Positions 50,139 through 63,759 of a stretch of DNA of 64,000 bases are shown piece after piece. The position numbers were made by a program, and so were the translations under genes. Source of the DNA: Camelus bactrianus (lineage: Eukaryota; Chordata; Mammalia; Artiodactyla; Camelidae). The stretch lies in the NCBI RefSeq assembly GCF_048773025.1, contig NC_133567.1, forward strand, positions 868,001 to 932,000, given 5' to 3'. Below the pieces are notes generated by a model that was not told the origin of the DNA, did no database searches, and worked only from the letters and a program-made list of their open reading frames with translations. Within the stretch, counting starts at the first letter, position 1. The number at the start of each line of letters is the position of its first letter.

Positions 50139-53100
50139 TGTAGAAAAAAATTGTAAATAGGGCTAAGTTCCAAAAGTGGAGTTAAGAAAAGTTCAGCGTG
50201 ACCTTATTTTTCCATGATCACTATAACAACGCATTTTTAAAGTTCTGTTGAACTATATTTTACATACCATACAACACACCCATTGAAAGTGTACAATTCA
50301 GTGAGTTTTAATACATTTGTGGAGTAGCCATCATCACAATCCACTTCTTGAACACTTTCATCGCCCCAAAGCATTTCCTCATGCCCATTTTCAAGCAGTC
50401 CCATCTACCATTCCCTCACTCTCGGCCCCCATCAATCACTGATCTGTTTTCTTTTTCACAGATTTGACTTTTCCAGAGCTTTATATAGATAGACTCATAC
50501 AAAGTATAGTAATTTGTGTCTGTCAATGCTGTTGTTGTCTTTTTATTTTGAAATAACTATAGATTCACAGAAAGGTGCAAAAATAGTACAGGGAGGTCCC
50601 ATTTACCTGCACCCTGTCTTCTTCAGGAGTATCCTGTGACTATAGCACAAAGCCAAAATGAGAAATTAACAGCGACTCAGTGTGTGCATAGTTCTAGGCC
50701 ATCTCACAACGTGTTAGAGAATGTACGTAGATTTGTATTACATGTGTGGATTTTGTCATTTTGAGAATGTTAGACAAATGAAATCACAATATGTAACTTT
50801 TCATACCTTAATTATGTACAGTTTATTGACTATTAATTATGCCTTAAGAAGATGTTAAAATGGGGTTGGGCAAAGCACTTACGTACTCAAATGAGAAGGA
50901 CGTTGCTTTACACTTTTGAGGAAGTAGTGATTATCTGGATGTAAAATCCCTTTTGCCTCGGCTCTCCATAGAGCAAGGCTGACACAGATTCTGTTTGTAA
51001 AAGTATAATGCATAAGCAGAATAATAAAAATTATTCAGGAACGACAGAAGTAACTACTTGTAGAAGTTGTAACAATAACCCCGCAAGCCGGTTTAGGGGG
51101 AAAGCACCCCGTTTATTGAACCGTTTCAGCAATCTTTCAGCAGCTCATTAGATGTGCCCAGCAACATTTCAGCAACCCACAGGAAGTGCCCAGTCCATGG
51201 GAGGAGTGCCAGGTGGAGAAAGGTGATGGAGCGCAGGATTCCTCCCCTGGCCTTCCCTCTTGCCAGAGGGCTGGGGGGCGGTTGTGGTAAAGACACAGCC
51301 TCAGGTCATCCCATTACCTTTCGCTGGAGAGTGAGTTATTCTGATTTATCCACAGTGTTCTTGGTATATCTCTGTATAAATATTTAGCGATTGCTCCAGG
51401 CATTACATTATACACACATAACTTACCACCACTTACTAGTGTCATCTTTTTCACCAGTTTGAATAAAGTCTAGAAACTTTCCTTTTCTTTTAGTTCCCTT
51501 ACTCGTCCCATTTATAATACCATTGTCTTCAACTATTAGCTCCAAATACACTGAGAACCACATCAAATAACGGTAAATTTTCTGAGTTGTAGACTTCAGC
51601 ATCTGGTCTGGGATCCATGAAGCAGAAAAAAACCCAAACCCAAACCAAAAACCAAACCAAAAAAAAAAAAAAAAAAAAAAAAAAAAGAAATCCGGGGAAC
51701 TTACCACGCAGTCTTTTTTTGGGTCCTGAAGTGTCTAATCAGTCTTCCTTCTTCCTTTTTCACAACAACTTTCAGAGTGTATCTGTGTGTGTGTGTGTGT
51801 GTGTATGTATGTTTTATATATCTCAGATAAATATATATTTTTATATATCTCATATATATATGTTTTACATATCTCATGTATGTTATATATATTTTATATA
51901 CGATAATATATATAATATACATTTACATATTTATAGGAAATGTATATTTATATCTCCGGGTTTTTATCTGTTGTAAGTGTGAGGAATAGAAAGAAACCCT
52001 TCGTTCCAACTTGTCGCTGCCCTCTCTCACTACGTTTTAGTTGTTTTATGTGTCTGTTTTATCTGTATTGCTAAATTACTATAGAATCATAGGATTTTCA
52101 GGCAGTGGGCATAAAGTTTATAAATTTATTTTAAAAATACAGCACAGTTTTAGAACATTGGGTTCAATGCTGCCCCGGTTGCTGGTGCCCAGATGGTGGT
52201 CAGTGTGTGTGTGACTGCTCCAGGTCCTCCCCTCACTCTGACACCCCCTCATTACTGGGCTTAGCCACTGCTCACGCATGTGCTTAGCATACAGCCTTTA
52301 AATACTGTGACCCAATGCTCCATCTCTGCAGAAATCTATACTCCGGTCGAATCGACTCTTCAAATTGTTGTTTGTGATTATGTGAGTTTATAATCTTTTT
52401 TCTCTCTGTTTTGATAATTCCCCAGGAGACAGTTTTTCTTGAAATCTCGCTGTATAAATTCACCTTATTGTTTCCTTCCTCAGCTGCTGTCCTTGAAGTT
52501 TCCTCACACTCGGAGCCAGCTCCACCTGTCGGTCCCTCAGCCTCACCTTCCCTTTCCGCTCATCGACCCCCTTTCCACATCTGTCTTCTGCTACGAACAC
52601 CACTGGACCAGTTCCAATTTGAGCTACATTCACTCCGCACGCCCCCTACCTCCCACTCTAACCCCCTTTCTCCTAACATCCCCCACCCTCCCCGTCACAT
52701 ACTTCACTCACCCCAGGAAAGGAAAACGGTTCAAAAGCTTTCATTTTGGAAAGGTGAAACTTTCCTGTTGCTGGATTTGATTTCCACCTGCCCCCACTTG
52801 AAGAACTCAGCAGGAGGAGTGACGTCTTGGTATTCCAACACAGATCCCTAGAGGGGCCGTGCACAGGGACACAGATAAACCTGGAGGATGTAGTCTATCA
52901 GGCTCTGTATTTCTAGCACATGTTTCTTTCTTCCAGGACATTCTCCTCCTTTCAAGACTTAAGTAAGCAAGCTTCCAAATTTAACCATTATTGATATTAA
53001 GTATACTAAAAATACATTCTGACTTTTAAAAGTACAATTTGAGCCTAATTCATTTATAAGTTCTAGACAAAACAACTAGAAATGGGGTTAATTATTGAAC

Positions 53101-53316
53101 TGTTCAGGTTAATAAAGGAAATCTTTTCTAAAAATAATAGCACACGTCAGAGATGAGCAAATACAGTCACTTACTCTAGGAAGGGATTTCAAGGCATCAG
53201 CTACTGACCTGTGCCCCCTCACTAGGGATACATTAATATTGACTGTCTCATGTGGACCAGTGCTCAGTTTATTAGAAAATTCAAATTAAAGTTTTCATTC
53301 CTTAACAACACGTTCA

Positions 53317-53488
53317 TACTGTATAGCACAGGGAACCATACTCAATACCTTGTAGTAACTTACGGTGAAAAAGAATATGAAAATGAATATATGTATATTC
53401 ATGTATGACTGAAGCATTATGCTGTACACCAGAAACTGACACAATGTGGTAAATGGATTATACTTCAATTAAAAAAAAACAAAAAAAT
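53317..53488 (+). mobile_element. LINE-1 3' end, second (Ld copy)
   Basis: Array copy, one A shorter in the tail than the others. Confidence 0.75.
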
Positions 53489-56410
53489 GTTTTCATTCCT
53501 TATTATATAATCAGAAAATAATAAACTCTAGCCACAGTTATTACTCTAGAACATGCAGAAGTATTTAAAAGTTTATATTTGGAATCTCATCAAACATAAG
53601 GCCTATTATTACATGTAATCAACTTTACTGAAGTAAATACTTATCCCTTACAAACAACTATTGAACACAACCTGTGATGAATAGATTCACCTCTGAGGTG
53701 GTTATTCATCCTGGCCTACATTAGTATCGCAGTAAGTTTCCACTGTGCATTTCAGTTAAAGAGAATCTTTTAAAAGCCTCTCACACCATAACACCGTTTC
53801 AGACAACTTTGGCTTCAGCTCTTCATTTTATATTTATTTTTTGTGTATGAGGCCCCGTTCTTCAGTGATAGAATGATACTCTTTTTATGTGAGGTGCGCC
53901 CTTCCATCTGCTGCTGCAGGCAATTACACAGCAGCTCTCCTGGGGCCCCTTGACCCCTTGTTAGAATGTACCCACTCTTCCCACCCATCAGTCGCCAAGT
54001 GTTCACTACCTGTGGAGTCTTGATGATACAGCTCGGTTCTGCATGTCAAATAGTCACTTTAGTCCTATTAAATTCTCATTGTGTGACATTCTGGACCACT
54101 GATGAAAGCTGGAAAAAGCATTACTTCCATTATGGGGTTTAATAGTATGGCTTTTTGACACAAAGCAAAAATAAGTATTCCAAAGTTGTGTTGCATGGTT
54201 GTTTTCTCTCTTAAAAAATAATCTTCTGACAGTGCAGCGTTTTCCTGTCTCAAACGCCATAATAAATAGGAATTTGACCACAGTGGTTAATATAGCAGCT
54301 CCATGGACTGAGATACTGAGGTTTCATTACTGACTTCGCACCAGGAATTAGACCTGCCAGGACATTTCACTGATTAAAACTTGATTAATTGCCTGTTAAC
54401 GTGTCAGATTTTACTCACCTTGGCAAGGGCACTAACCATGAAGAACAGATGAAAGGAATGCTAAAGGAAATGCCATTGGTAGCCCAGCAGATCCTTACCC
54501 AGTTCCCATCCTGTGGGTTAAACGATTTAGCAGAATTTTTATCAGATGTTTCTTAGAGTGAATAATGCCACAGACACAATCAAAGGGAAAAAACTAACCT
54601 TTTATATTTGAATTCAAAACACGCAATTTTAATCTTTTTGTGTGTGTTGTAATATCAAGTAATGTAATGGCCCAGATTGTGAGAGAGGACGATGTCTTGA
54701 CATAGGAAATAGACTTAGCCAATAAGTTATTTCAAGTCAGACTATTACTCAGGATGTGTTCAATGGTTAAACAGCAGCTAGGAATGGTGGGTGAGCAGCT
54801 ACACACCGCAGGTTCTCATTGCTAGAAGGGCACGGCCATTTGTGTGTGAATAAGTGAGCTAGTGAGACTCCTTGGGCCTTCAGCACAGCGATGTCAGGTT
54901 CACAGTGACCCAGAGCATAAGGTCTAAATTAAAGGCAAAATTTCACACCTTCTTTTTCAAACCAAGTCTCAGACTTCTTTTCTCAACTTTATTCCTCCCT
55001 CCTGCCCTCACGCTGTTTTAGGGAGACATTCACACAGACATATCCAGTGCTATCGTTTTGTCCATGGTCTTCAAGGAACATGCCTTTTTTCCTGGTAAGC
55101 TGCCTCATTCTGGCACTACTCTTCCTTACGGTAAATATCTGCTTTTTTGATCTCGGCTTCATCAAGAGTCACAGGGGCCCTTTCTGAGTCTGCAGTGCCG
55201 TTCTGGGCTGCTTGCAACAGGAGGAACTTCTCTGCAAACAGCCCTGTTCTTTTTGAATTTTATCATTGTAGAAACTGCATAAATCTACACAGATCGGTTA
55301 TAATATTCAATACTTATGGTCAATTAATCCATACATATATCTAATATAATCTATATAAAATAATCTATAATATATCTAATAATGATAGCTATGGCCATAA
55401 GTTAGCAACGTTTGCTAGGAACTGGGTTGATGTTAACTCTGCTAGTTCTGATCCATAGATCATAGTCCTTTGTAGATCTACGGTCTGTTGTAGACTTTGT
55501 GTGTTAGGTGCAGCATTTATCACATTTTATGTACCGCATTATATATATGATATTCAGTAGCTTACCCTTCTAAATGAAAAGATAAAAGGACTATAGATGA
55601 GTAGATTCTTAGTGAGTTGTTCCCCGCCCTCTCCCATTCCCACTAATTTGCTTAGAGATAGCCAATACAGAAGATTCTTTAAACATGTGGATGAGGAGAG
55701 AAACTCAATCCTTAACCATTACACATTTTCAGGACTGACTTTAAATTAAATTTTAGGCTATCATTAGCAATGTACCGCTATTCTCAGGTTTCTTTTATAG
55801 TCTCTTGTTTCGATGACCTTTTCGTACTTCGGTCTTTGCTTAATTTCATTCAGAGGTAGAAAATATGGTAATTTTTAACAACTCCTTGGTAATTCTGCAA
55901 ATACAAAGGAAGTTTTAAAAAGGCAGATTTAAAAGAAAAGAATTGATTTGATTCCAAAGCTGGTATTAACATATTTTAATGCAGAGGAAAGATAAGGAGC
56001 AAGATGAATCTTAAGGTTATAAGAGGCCCATCAAATTGACCTACATGAGCTCACAGAAGTTACACGTTTCCTAAGGCCAAGGAACTGTTTCATGACCTTG
56101 AAGGGTATATTAGTATTTCTATTCAAGTCATTACATTTTCAAACATTGGAACTGCTCAGATTTGGTTCACTGCACAAATCAATCACTTAGAATGTTAAAG
56201 AGCATGACTTTGGTCTCCTGGAGACAGCTCTTCTGTGATTGAGCTCTCGTTTGCACCGCCTGTCTACCTTCCCTGTTAAATTTTTTTCTTGTTTGTTTTT
56301 TTTTTTTTTTTTTTTTCCCTTATCAGCCTACATTGTGAATGCAACTGATAGAACAAACACCAACACCTAACACTGGAATTTCTCTCCTCTGGACTCATTT
56401 GAAACACATG

Positions 56411-56633
56411 CTGAGGTTCTCAATCGGCAAGTTTTATAAAATGTCAGAACGTTTTAGAGTTGGGAGTGATTGTTGGACTCATTATAATCACACAGGGAGC
56501 TTAAGAAAATACTAATGCCTCAGCCCCACCTTCAGAAATTGTGAATTAACTTGTCTGGGGAAGACTGCAGGCCCCTATGTTTTGAAAAAGTTTTCCAAGC
56601 AATTTGAATGTCCAGCCAATTGGAGAACCACTG
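56411..56633. mobile_element. MER5-like element (L4)
   Basis: Array copy, long type. Confidence 0.8.
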
Positions 56634-56731
56634 GGCTAGTCCCATTCGATCAGATAAAAACAGAAATTCATATAGGATTGGACATAGCAAAGGGCACAAA
56701 ACTAGACATCAGAATAGCTGAGACTAAAGAC

Positions 56732-57526
56732 TGACGGCGCCGGCCCTCCCCGCCCCGCAGAGGCCCGCGCGGCCTCCCTCCGCCGCGGGGACCCGGGGTG
56801 GCAGCCGCCGCAACCCCCGTCCTTCCCGCGCCCCGCGCCCCGCGCCCCGCCGCCGCCGCCGCCGCCCGCACTCACCTCAGGGGCGCAACCGGCACAGCCG
56901 GCCGTCGGCCTCTTTCCCGCCGAGGCGTCTCGGTGCGGTACTCCCTGCGCGGGCGGGTTCTTCCCCGGCGGTCGCAGGGGGTTCAGGGATGGGGGGGCGG
57001 GGAACGGCCGTCACACGAGCAACGAACCGAAGCGCCGCCTGGTGGCATTTTCCACAGGCCGGCGCCACCACAGCCGCCTTGGGTCCGCACAGCCCCCTGC
57101 CGGCCGCAGCTCTTGCTGTCTCGCCCAGCCGACAAGTCTCCGCGGACAGGGGAGGGAGCCGCGGCGCGAGTCGGAGGCCGGGCAGGGGTGTGCGCAGACT
57201 CTTTCCTCTGGGGACTGCGCGCATGCGCACCAGCGGGTCGGGACCCGTGGCCGCTGCGTCGGGGCGGGACCCGCGGCCGCTGCGTGGGGGCGGGACACGC
57301 GGCCGCTGCGTGGGGTCCGGCCCCGCCCAGGGGCGCTGGTCCGGCTCCGCCAATCGCGAGCGCCGGGTACCTCTTGGCGCGGGCCATTTGAATGGTTCGC
57401 GGCCGCCTGAGGTGGCGGCAGGTGGGCACGCCGCTGCCCTTTTGGGAGCTTCTCTGAGATCGGGAGGGGAACCCGCCCCTCATCCTTTCGCCGGAGCCCC
57501 TCCCTCCCCAGGCCGCGGGACTGGCC
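56732..57526. promoter_or_regulatory. CpG-island promoter, L4
   Basis: CTCF-like core at 57035-57048, NRF1 palindrome at 57219-57229, three 26-bp GC-box/NotI repeats (57235-57260, 57261-57286, 57287-57312). Otherwise as L2 and L3. Confidence 0.8.
57235..57312. repeat. 26-bp GC-box/NotI minisatellite, three copies
   Basis: Each repeat holds a GC box (gggcggga or a variant), a GCGGCCGC or near-NotI block and 'tgcgtg'. There are three copies here, two in A, S2, S3, S4, S5, L2 and L3, and one in S1 (12610-12635). Confidence 0.85.
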
Positions 57527-57991
57527 AAAACAAAACAAAAAAAAACAGCTGGGAAAGTAAAACAACACTGACTTCAGGATAACGGTTACGTCTTTGGATG
57601 GAAAGAAGGGAATGGGATAAAGGAAAGGTGAAAAAGAAACTTCAAGCATTTGTATATGGTTTGATTCTTAGAAGAAAGATTTTTAAATGCTAACATTTTG
57701 CCAGAATTCTTCAAAGTTTTAAAGAAATAAAATGTTCATATGTAATTTTATTACATAAAAACCCAAAATACAGTCATGCATATGCACACAGATATGCATA
57801 TTTTATATGTAAACATAAACAACATGATTCAATGAATAAAATGATAGAGATTTTCTTTATCATTGAGCTTTATTCTTTTCCTGAACTTACGGTTATTTCA
57901 GGTACTTCAGGGCTCCAGAGCTTGCCAGGAGACGCACATGTCCAAGAAGGCCAGTCCCCAGCAGGGAAGCAGGATGGAGCCCCAGGTGCAG
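57392..57991 (+). other. Exons 1-2 of the candidate transcript, L4
   Basis: Exon 1 57392-57421 and exon 2 57902-57991, both with normal signals and the same sequence as L2. Confidence 0.25.
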
Positions 57992-58317
57992 GTAGGTCAC
58001 GGCAGGATGGGGGTACTGGGGATGGTCGAAGGCAGGCAGGGAGGCTCGGGGTCTGGCAACGGGGAGGGAAGCATCGGGGTGTATGTGGGGCACAGGTAGG
58101 CCAAGGCAGGATGGAGTGAGGGCCGCTGTGTGGGACCCAAGTAGGAAGGGAGGGGAGGGGTGCTTCAGGAGCCAGGGTCGGGCTATCCCCTCCCCCCACC
58201 TCCTGCCACCTCCCAAAGCAGCAGCTGAGTCCCTCCTGAGCTCCCTGTCGGACAGGCCCAGCTTTGGCATCTGCGTCCTTGCCCCACGTTGCTACACGGC
58301 TCCCCTCATCTGGAGCC

Positions 58318-58581
58318 TTTAACGAAGGTTAAATAAGGTCATAAGGGTAATGTCCCGACCCAAGAAGAGCAAGAGACAGCTGAGCTGTCCCTCTCTTTGC
58401 CATATGAGAACACAGCAAGAGGGGGGACATCTACAAACCAAGAGTCCTCACTAGAAACCAAATTGGCTGAAAAACCTCGATCTTGGACTCCTAGCACGTA
58501 GAGCAGTGAGAAAGTCAATGTCTGTTGTGTGAGCCACTCCGGGTGCGGTATTTCATTGTGGCAGCCAGAGCAGACTAAGAT
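58318..58581 (+). mobile_element. MLT1-family LTR fragment (Le copy)
   Basis: Tandem-duplicated copy of the same fossil fragment at the core/spacer joint. Confidence 0.8.
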
Positions 58582-58625
58582 CTCCCCTTTCCAAATCTAC
58601 ACACATGGCGTATACAGTGTGGCAG

Positions 58626-58973
58626 CGTCTTAGTCTACTCGGGCTGCTATGGGTCAGCACCACAGCCTGAGCAGCATGAAACAACAGAAACTGATTTCTC
58701 ACAGCTCTGGATGCCGGGACTCCAACCAGCACGGCCATTTCCAGAGAGGGCTCTCGTCCTGGCTCACAGGCACCTCGTGGCTGTGTCCTCTCACGGTGCA
58801 AGTGGCTCCGGACCTCTGCGGTCTCTTTCCTAGGGGCACTAATTCCATTCGTGTGAGCTCCACCCTCGTGATTCAGTACCTCCCCAAAGTCCCATCTCCT
58901 GATACCATCACCTTGGGGTATTAAGATTGCAACATGTGAACTGAGTGGGGCACAAACATTCAGACCGTAGCAG
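58626..58973 (-). mobile_element. MLT1-like LTR, reverse orientation (Le copy)
   Basis: Array-duplicated copy, collinear with 263-610. Confidence 0.75.
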
Positions 58974-60193
58974 GAGGTTTTGACGTAAGTGGGGAAGATG
59001 ATTTTTACTGTAGTTTAGTTTTATTTGTTTATATGAGAGATGTCTAGGCTACTTCAGAATTGTATTATCACTGCCACCTTCTACTAAATTGTAGGTTCTG
59101 CTCAATTGGTCTTTTCACTTGCTGCGGTTTTTTTTTTTTTTTTTTTTTTTTTTTTGTTCGCTTGCTTTTCTTGGAGCACCTTTAGCTTAATTACCTTTTA
59201 AATCCAACTTTATGTTGCAAACATTTATCCCAGCTCACACACTCTTAAATAGTTCAGATTCCTACCTCTATGATGACACACGGTTTTATTTAATCTAAGA
59301 TGCTTTAAAACCATAAGAATCTACTTTAACTTTTGTAGTGTATAAATACTATGCTGTAGATTTGACATATACAGAGTTCCTCATTTCCAAATTTTATTCC
59401 TGTATCTATTTTCTCTTACAATAGCCTCTAAACTAACTACTAATTAATTACACAAACATGTATTAAGTAACTGTTAGGTCCTAGGTCCTCTCATAGGTAG
59501 TGGGGACACAGAGGATAACCCTCACCTCTCCCCCCTCCCCCCCCCCCACTAAGAGCTAACCGTCTAGTGGAACACGCAAACGGACTGTTACAGTTCAGGG
59601 TAATAAATAAATGGTAGGAATCTAAATACGTTGCTTTTTTAAGTGAAACACATCTGGGCAGAAATAAACCGCTTCAGGACAGAGTCTGCAAAGTGTTTCA
59701 CTAGCCTTATTTTCTCATGTTGAACACTGGAAACTTGATACTAAAGAGGGAGTCAGCCCTGGTTATAGAAGTTAGAAGGCTTTTGTTTGCTTGTGTGAGT
59801 ATTTATCTTTTGTCTCAGGGCTCTGTAAAGGTGACACGATGATTTGTTGACAATGAATCAGCACATGCTCTGCAATGACAACCCTTTTACAACCTCCTGT
59901 GTGTATGAAATACACACCCACAGACAGCAAACTGGAAAGGATGTGTAGGAGATTCTCATATCAGTGTGTTCTTCTCTCTCAACAGGAACAGATAATAACT
60001 CTTAACCAGTGCAGCTACAGGGATAAAAGATTCCCCCCTTCCCCATGTGTCCCGCACGGCTCCCTCCCTACGCCGTCTGCCTTGACATGTGCACACCAGC
60101 GCTTGGAAAAGACTCCAGGGGCCTGATGCACAGATAAGCTTCGGATGCTCACCCCCTGCTCCTATATGGATGCTATTCAATTCAAAGTGTAAA

Positions 60194-60408
60194 TTTTAGA
60201 CACACACTACTGTATATGAAATAGATAAACAACAAGGACCTACTGTATAGCACAGGGAATAACAGATAATGGAAAAAAAGCTGAAAAGGAAAAAAATATA
60301 TGAAAAAATATACACACATATATATATAACTGAATCACTTTGCTATACACCTGAAATTAACATTGTAAATTAACTATGCTTCAATAAAAAAATTTAAAAA
60401 GAAAAAAA
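60194..60408 (+). mobile_element. LINE-1 3' end, first (Le copy)
   Basis: Array copy with the Ld/Le variant near 60290. Confidence 0.8.
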
Positions 60409-63400
60409 TGTAGAAAAAAATTGTAAATAGGGCTAAGTTCCAAAAGTGGAGTTAAGAAAAGTTCAGCGTGACCTTATTTTTCCATGATCACTATAACAAC
60501 GCATTTTTAAAGTTCTGTTGAACTATATTTTACATACCATACAACACACCCATTGAAAGTGTACAATTCAGTGAGTTTTAATACATTTGTGGAGTAGCCA
60601 TCATCACAATCCACTTCTTGAACACTTTCATCGCCCCAAAGCATTTCCTCATGCCCATTTTCAAGCAGTCCCATCTACCATTCCCTCACTCTCGGCCCCC
60701 ATCAATCACTGATCTGTTTTCTTTTTCACAGATTTGACTTTTCCAGAGCTTTATATAGATAGACTCATACAAAGTATAGTAATTTGTGTCTGTCAATGCT
60801 GTTGTTGTCTTTTTATTTTGAAATAACTATAGATTCACAGAAAGGTGCAAAAATAGTACAGGGAGGTCCCATTTACCTGCACCCTGTCTTCTTCAGGAGT
60901 ATCCTGTGACTATAGCACAAAGCCAAAATGAGAAATTAACAGCGACTCAGTGTGTGCATAGTTCTAGGCCATCTCACAACGTGTTAGAGAATGTACGTAG
61001 ATTTGTATTACATGTGTGGATTTTGTCATTTTGAGAATGTTAGACAAATGAAATCACAATATGTAACTTTTCATACCTTAATTATGTACAGTTTATTGAC
61101 TATTAATTATGCCTTAAGAAGATGTTAAAATGGGGTTGGGCAAAGCACTTACGTACTCAAATGAGAAGGACGTTGCTTTACACTTTTGAGGAAGTAGTGA
61201 TTATCTGGATGTAAAATCCCTTTTGCCTCGGCTCTCCATAGAGCAAGGCTGACACAGATTCTGTTTGTAAAAGTATAATGCATAAGCAGAATAATAAAAA
61301 TTATTCAGGAACGACAGAAGTAACTACTTGTAGAAGTTGTAACAATAACCCCGCAAGCCGGTTTAGGGGGAAAGCACCCCGTTTATTGAACCGTTTCAGC
61401 AATCTTTCAGCAGCTCATTAGATGTGCCCAGCAACATTTCAGCAACCCACAGGAAGTGCCCAGTCCATGGGAGGAGTGCCAGGTGGAGAAAGGTGATGGA
61501 GCGCAGGATTCCTCCCCTGGCCTTCCCTCTTGCCAGAGGGCTGGGGGGCGGTTGTGGTAAAGACACAGCCTCAGGTCATCCCATTACCTTTCGCTGGAGA
61601 GTGAGTTATTCTGATTTATCCACAGTGTTCTTGGTATATCTCTGTATAAATATTTAGCGATTGCTCCAGGCATTACATTATACACACATAACTTACCACC
61701 ACTTACTAGTGTCATCTTTTTCACCAGTTTGAATAAAGTCTAGAAACTTTCCTTTTCTTTTAGTTCCCTTACTCGTCCCATTTATAATACCATTGTCTTC
61801 AACTATTAGCTCCAAATACACTGAGAACCACATCAAATAACGGTAAATTTTCTGAGTTGTAGACTTCAGCATCTGGTCTGGGATCCATGAAGCAGAAAAA
61901 AACCCAAACCCAAACCAAAAACCAAACCAAAAAAAAAAAAAAAAAAAAAAAAAAAAGAAATCCGGGGAACTTACCACGCAGTCTTTTTTTGGGTCCTGAA
62001 GTGTCTAATCAGTCTTCCTTCTTCCTTTTTCACAACAACTTTCAGAGTGTATCTGTGTGTGTGTGTGTGTGTGTATGTATGTTTTATATATCTCAGATAA
62101 ATATATATTTTTATATATCTCATATATATATGTTTTACGTATCTCATGTATGTTATATATATTTTATATACGATAATATATATAATATACATTTACATAT
62201 TTATAGGAAATGTATATTTATATCTCCGGGTTTTTATCTGTTGTAAGTGTGAGGAATAGAAAGAAACCCTTCGTTCCAACTTGTCGCTGCCCTCTCTCAC
62301 TACGTTTTAGTTGTTTTATGTGTCTGTTTTATCTGTATTGCTAAATTACTATAGAATCATAGGATTTTCAGGCAGTGGGCATAAAGTTTATAAATTTATT
62401 TTAAAAATACAGCACAGTTTTAGAACATTGGGTTCAATGCTGCCCCGGTTGCTGGTGCCCAGATGGTGGTCAGTGTGTGTGTGACTGCTCCAGGTCCTCC
62501 CCTCACTCTGACACCCCCTCATTACTGGGCTTAGCCACTGCTCACGCATGTGCTTAGCATACAGCCTTTAAATACTGTGACCCAATGCTCCATCTCTGCA
62601 GAAATCTATACTCCGGTCGAATCGACTCTTCAAATTGTTGTTTGTGATTATGTGAGTTTATAATCTTTTTTCTCTCTGTTTTGATAATTCCCCAGGAGAC
62701 AGTTTTTCTTGAAATCTCGCTGTATAAATTCACCTTATTGTTTCCTTCCTCAGCTGCTGTCCTTGAAGTTTCCTCACACTCGGAGCCAGCTCCACCTGTC
62801 GGTCCCTCAGCCTCACCTTCCCTTTCCGCTCATCGACCCCCTTTCCACATCTGTCTTCTGCTACGAACACCACTGGACCAGTTCCAATTTGAGCTACATT
62901 CACTCCGCACGCCCCCTACCTCCCACTCTAACCCCCTTTCTCCTAACATCCCCCACCCTCCCCGTCACATACTTCACTCACCCCAGGAAAGGAAAACGGT
63001 TCAAAAGCTTTCATTTTGGAAAGGTGAAACTTTCCTGTTGCTGGATTTGATTTCCACCTGCCCCCACTTGAAGAACTCAGCAGGAGGAGTGACGTCTTGG
63101 TATTCCAACACAGATCCCTAGAGGGGCCGTGCACAGGGACACAGATAAACCTGGAGGATGTAGTCTATCAGGCTCTGTATTTCTAGCACATGTTTCTTTC
63201 TTCCAGGACATTCTCCTCCTTTCAAGACTTAAGTAAGCAAGCTTCCAAATTTAACCATTATTGATATTAAGTATACTAAAAATACATTCTGACTTTTAAA
63301 AGTACAATTTGAGCCTAATTCATTTATAAGTTCTAGACAAAACAACTAGAAATGGGGTTAATTATTGAACTGTTCAGGTTAATAAAGGAAATCTTTTCTA

Positions 63401-63586
63401 AAAATAATAGCACACGTCAGAGATGAGCAAATACAGTCACTTACTCTAGGAAGGGATTTCAAGGCATCAGCTACTGACCTGTGCCCCCTCACTAGGGATA
63501 CATTAATATTGACTGTCTCATGTGGACCAGTGCTCAGTTTATTAGAAAATTCAAATTAAAGTTTTCATTCCTTAACAACACGTTCA

Positions 63587-63759
63587 TACTGTATAGCACA
63601 GGGAACCATACTCAATACCTTGTAGTAACTTACGGTGAAAAAGAATATGAAAATGAATATATGTATATTCATGTATGACTGAAGCATTATGCTGTACACC
63701 AGAAACTGACACAATGTGGTAAATGGATTATACTTCAATTAAAAAAAAAACAAAAAAAT
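63587..63759 (+). mobile_element. LINE-1 3' end, second (Le copy)
   Basis: Array copy of the 5221-5393 element, near the window end. Confidence 0.75.

Larger units (their letters stand above)
48047..55380. repeat. Long spacer Ld
   Basis: Complete 7,334-bp spacer. It shares 'gaaaaaaatatatg' near 50020 with Le only, where La-Lc read 'gaaaaatatatatg', so Ld and Le are close relatives. It has a private base in the AT microsatellite ('tttacatatctc' near 51865 instead of 'tttacgtatctc'). Unrecognised stretches are 48703-49923, 50669-51620, 51938-53316 and 53489-55380. Confidence 0.9.
55381..58317 (+). repeat. Long-unit core L4
   Basis: Common core of 2,937 bp, the longest. The extra length comes from a third copy of the 26-bp GC-box/NotI minisatellite (57235-57312) and a longer T tract. 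'gatctacggtctg' near 55475 matches the short-unit base in a long-type background. Confidence 0.92.
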
